A DNA stretch of 64,000 bases from NCBI GenBank assembly GCA_001600055.1, contig BCIV01000001.1, positions 1,233,774 through 1,297,773 on the forward strand. Direction: 5' to 3'. The notes under the pieces were generated by a model. It saw only the letters and a list, made by a program, of their open reading frames with translations. It made no database searches and was not told the origin of the DNA. Below are positions 61,741 to 64,000 of the stretch, piece after piece. Source of the DNA: Filobasidium wieringae. Lineage: Eukaryota; Basidiomycota; Tremellomycetes; Filobasidiales; Filobasidiaceae. A program made the translations under genes and the position numbers. Within the stretch, counting starts at the first letter, position 1; each line of letters opens with the position of its first letter.

Positions 61741-63235
61741 ATGTCACGACCTTATTCCCAGTACGAAAGACCCTCTTACCAACCCACATCTCCTGGATAT
61801 TCCGACCATCCAGCAAGCGCTTCATATAGACACGACCGCTATGACCCAGATCCAAACGAGTACAACAATCCCTTTCACCAGCCGCATGAGCAGGAAACGA
61901 CTGGAGGTTATACAGACGACCAGTTTAACGTAGCTTCCGATTTCAATAACGAAGGTCCGAGGTATGGAGAACTGTATGGAGGACAAGACAGGCATTCCAT
62001 GGCGCAACTCGCCGCTGGTGTACGGCCTGTCAGCACGTTAGTATACGCTGTGCATATATAGCCGTGCTTCCGGTCTGATGATTTCTGCACATAGGTATGC
62101 TCCGCTTCAACCTCTCTACTCCAACACCGATGATCGAAGCACGTACTCTGGTCCTGGCACAACCGGCAGGAAACCTCTCCTGGATTCACAAGGCGATCCT
62201 GATGCAAAGGACGTAGAACTGGTGACCGTCCCAGCTTTAGGAGCAGAGTGAGTCATCCGCATACACTTGTTGGCTGCTTCACCATCTCATCCTTGATGCG
62301 TCACAGATGGTCCAAGAATGAACTCTACTCGCAGAGCAAACGAGCAAAGGCAGCTGAACGAAGGGAAAAGAGAGGCAGAGCATGGAAGCAGTGGACTCGG
62401 GATCAAAGAGGATGCTGTGGAATCGGATGGATGACCAAAAAGATGTTGGTCGTAATAGTCTTTGTCTTTGTGGTAGCGTAAGTTTCGCACCGCAGATACC
62501 GACGGACAGCTCGTACTAAATCGGTGGCCTGACTTTTCTTAGCCTTGCCCTCCTGTTATACTTTCTCCTGCCGAGGGCTCCTTCGTTTTCGTTCCCTTCC
62601 AGCCCTCCTCTGACTGTCGACAACAGCACCGTCAGCTTCTCCCGAACTCCTGCCAACTTTTCCTTTACAGGGGATATCATGATGTTAGGTCAGTACTCAC
62701 CAGACTCTTAATCCGGTACCTCGCGGGCTAATTCACCCGCACCTGTAACAGCCGATGGATCAAGCTCCTACATACCCATCCATATGAACGATCTGACGAT
62801 CTCAGTTTACGATTATAACACGAATAAAAAGATCGGAACAGGACACTGGAAAGATCGTTCGATCAGCAAAAGCGATAGGAATTCTTTATCATTACCAGTC
62901 GAATTCTCCTATACAGGAATCAACGCCACCGATACGACATGTAAGATCATCGTTCCGTCAAACCCGGATGTCACTTCTGACGTGAATGACCGATAGGGCT
63001 GAACATGTACAATGCGTGTGGACATATTTGGACTGGTCAGGAGAGAACTAGTACGTACGGACTGTATAACAATGCATACACCAGCATAAGACCTGATCGT
63101 GTTTCGCCGCAAACAGGTCTTTTCCTACGCGTCACGCTCAACATGAATATCAGAGGCCTAGTGAGCAAGCCATCTGTTTCTAGGCTGGTGAGCGATATCG
63201 AATGTCCATTCGAGTTGCCCTCGAATAGCGTTTAG
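61741..63235 (+). CDS. LEA-2-like (late embryogenesis abundant type 2) single-pass membrane protein
   Basis: It starts MSRPYSQYERPSYQPTSPGY, a cytosolic Tyr/Pro/Ser/Asp-rich region, and continues through a charged basic stretch (QSKRAKAAERREKRGRAW). The membrane helix is MLVVIVFVFVVALALLLYFLL. The lumenal part reads as an LEA-2-type beta-sandwich: TVSFSRTPANFSFTG, IPIHMNDLTISVYDYNTNKKIGTG, FSYTGINATDTT, LFLRVTLNMNIRGLVSKPSVS, ending CPFELPSNSV. Such proteins are widespread in basidiomycetes; the family link to plant NDR1/HIN1-like proteins is by fold pattern only. Six exons are needed. Function unknown. Confidence 0.72.
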
Positions 63236-63323
63236 CTATAATGTAATTTATCTTGTAATATATCCACCACCCTTTCTATACAGCATGATCGTCACGAGCT
63301 GCTCCACATGCAAATCTTTCTCG

Positions 63324-64000
63324 TCATATATCGTCATCGTGCCATACCTCAAACCCTGGATACCCGATATCAGTTTGTTGAGTGGTAGGTAGGCAGCGTT
63401 CTCTAGCGTCAGGATCCACTGTAGCTGTGGCTGTATCCGTGTGTACGGATGGAATGACCTCGTCTCCGAAAGATCCGATCGATTCCGTCTCCTCTTGTAT
63501 CGCAGCTTCGACAGCAACATTGCGATAAGGGGTAACCTGCGATGCTAGTTCAAAGTCCGGAAGATCTTTGACAGCTTGAAGGGGTGGGTCATCGCGCGCG
63601 AGGAATGGTATCGGCTGAACATGGCGTTTCTTTGGTTTGGGGCGAAAGGTACTGGGTCTGTTGCTTTGTTGACTGAGTGGGAACGCGAACTAGGACGGGT
63701 ACAAGAAGTCAGCTGCAGACTAAAGTTGAACACAGAATATGCCCTCACCTGCTCGGGTAGCTGTAGACTAAGCTGGCCTGACGGAACGTCCATGCAAGCC
63801 AGAGGCGGGATGTGCGCTGAATCATCCGCTCCTTCAAGGATTTGAGCAGGTATATGATCGAAATTCAAGGTGCTCAAATCCTCTATCCCCGGACTTGGCG
63901 AGATTGCTGCTGCTTCGAGTATATCGATGTTTATACCCAATCCAGCTTTTGGAGCAGGTAAAGAAAAGACGGAGTCTTGAGATGGGAAGCGGTTTTCATC
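63324..64000 (-). CDS. Partial gene at the right edge, acidic C-terminal part (unknown)
   Basis: The coding sequence enters from beyond 64000, so the start is missing. The exon reads DENRFPSQDSVFSLPAPKAG, then INIDILEAAAISPSPGIEDL and LACMDVPSGQLSLQLPEQ. A GTGAGG..CCTAG intron joins FAFPLSQQSNRPSTFRPKPK, KKRHVQPIPFLARDDPPLQA. The end is acidic with Thr/Ala repeats (IQEETESIGSFGDEVIP, DTATATVD) and stops after EVWHDDDI at 63324. I do not recognise the family. It is convergent with the LEA-2-like gene, 88 bases apart. Confidence 0.6.

Overview
The window is a gene-dense stretch of fungal nuclear DNA. Nearly every gene is split by short GT-AG introns, mostly about 50-90 bases, with CTNAC/CTAAT-like branch points. 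Neighbours are often divergent or convergent, separated by 0.1-0.9 kb. The gene set (CYC3, APN2, PEX16, PEX11, MGM1, TRM4, SLA2, NOP9, SNF7, a Cdc15/Imp2-type F-BAR protein, an AA11-type LPMO), the intron density and the protein style point to a basidiomycete yeast, most likely Tremellomycetes (Cryptococcus/Kwoniella relatives). The lineage is an inference; there is no rDNA or other marker here.

Layout, left to right. 0.6-16 kb: cytochrome c heme lyase (+), AP endonuclease 2 (-), mitochondrial enoyl-CoA hydratase (+), a DHHC palmitoyltransferase (-), mitochondrial methionyl-tRNA synthetase (+), PEX16 (+), and a secreted ferritin-like protein (+) with a TATA box and strongly biased codons. 16-31 kb: the tri-snRNP pseudo-protease SAD1/USP39 (-), a PEX11-family protein (+), a homocysteine S-methyltransferase (-), a single-pass membrane protein (+), the mitochondrial fusion dynamin MGM1 (-), and a glycine-rich RRM protein (-) with an unusually long intron inside the RRM. 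31-42 kb: an F-BAR/SH3 protein (-), an APH-like kinase (+), a gene-poor island with an orphan spliced ORF (-) and repeats, and an AA11-like LPMO (-) facing the longest intergenic gap. 42-64 kb: TRM4 (-), TRS31 (-), SLA2 (+, start codon apparently split by an intron), a very large membrane-anchored protein of unknown function (-), NOP9 (+), SNF7 (-), an LEA-2-like membrane protein (+), and a partial gene (-) that runs off the right edge.

Most genes are housekeeping: mitochondria (CYC3, enoyl-CoA hydratase, MSM1, MGM1), peroxisomes (PEX16, PEX11), RNA metabolism (SAD1, TRM4, NOP9, RRM protein), and membrane traffic or endocytosis (TRS31, SLA2, SNF7, F-BAR). I found no mobile element, CRISPR array, rRNA or convincing tRNA. 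The most striking non-coding signal is an exact TCACGTGA palindrome. It occurs six times, always intergenic, and each copy lies about 125-155 bases upstream of a start codon (MSM1, PEX16, PEX11, homocysteine methyltransferase, TRM4, NOP9). No single 'new system' is evident. The best candidates for a second look are this position-locked E-box, recurrent GTTCGT 5' splice sites, the split SLA2 start codon, the long RRM intron, and two unknown proteins (37.5-38.1 kb and 51.3-56.3 kb).
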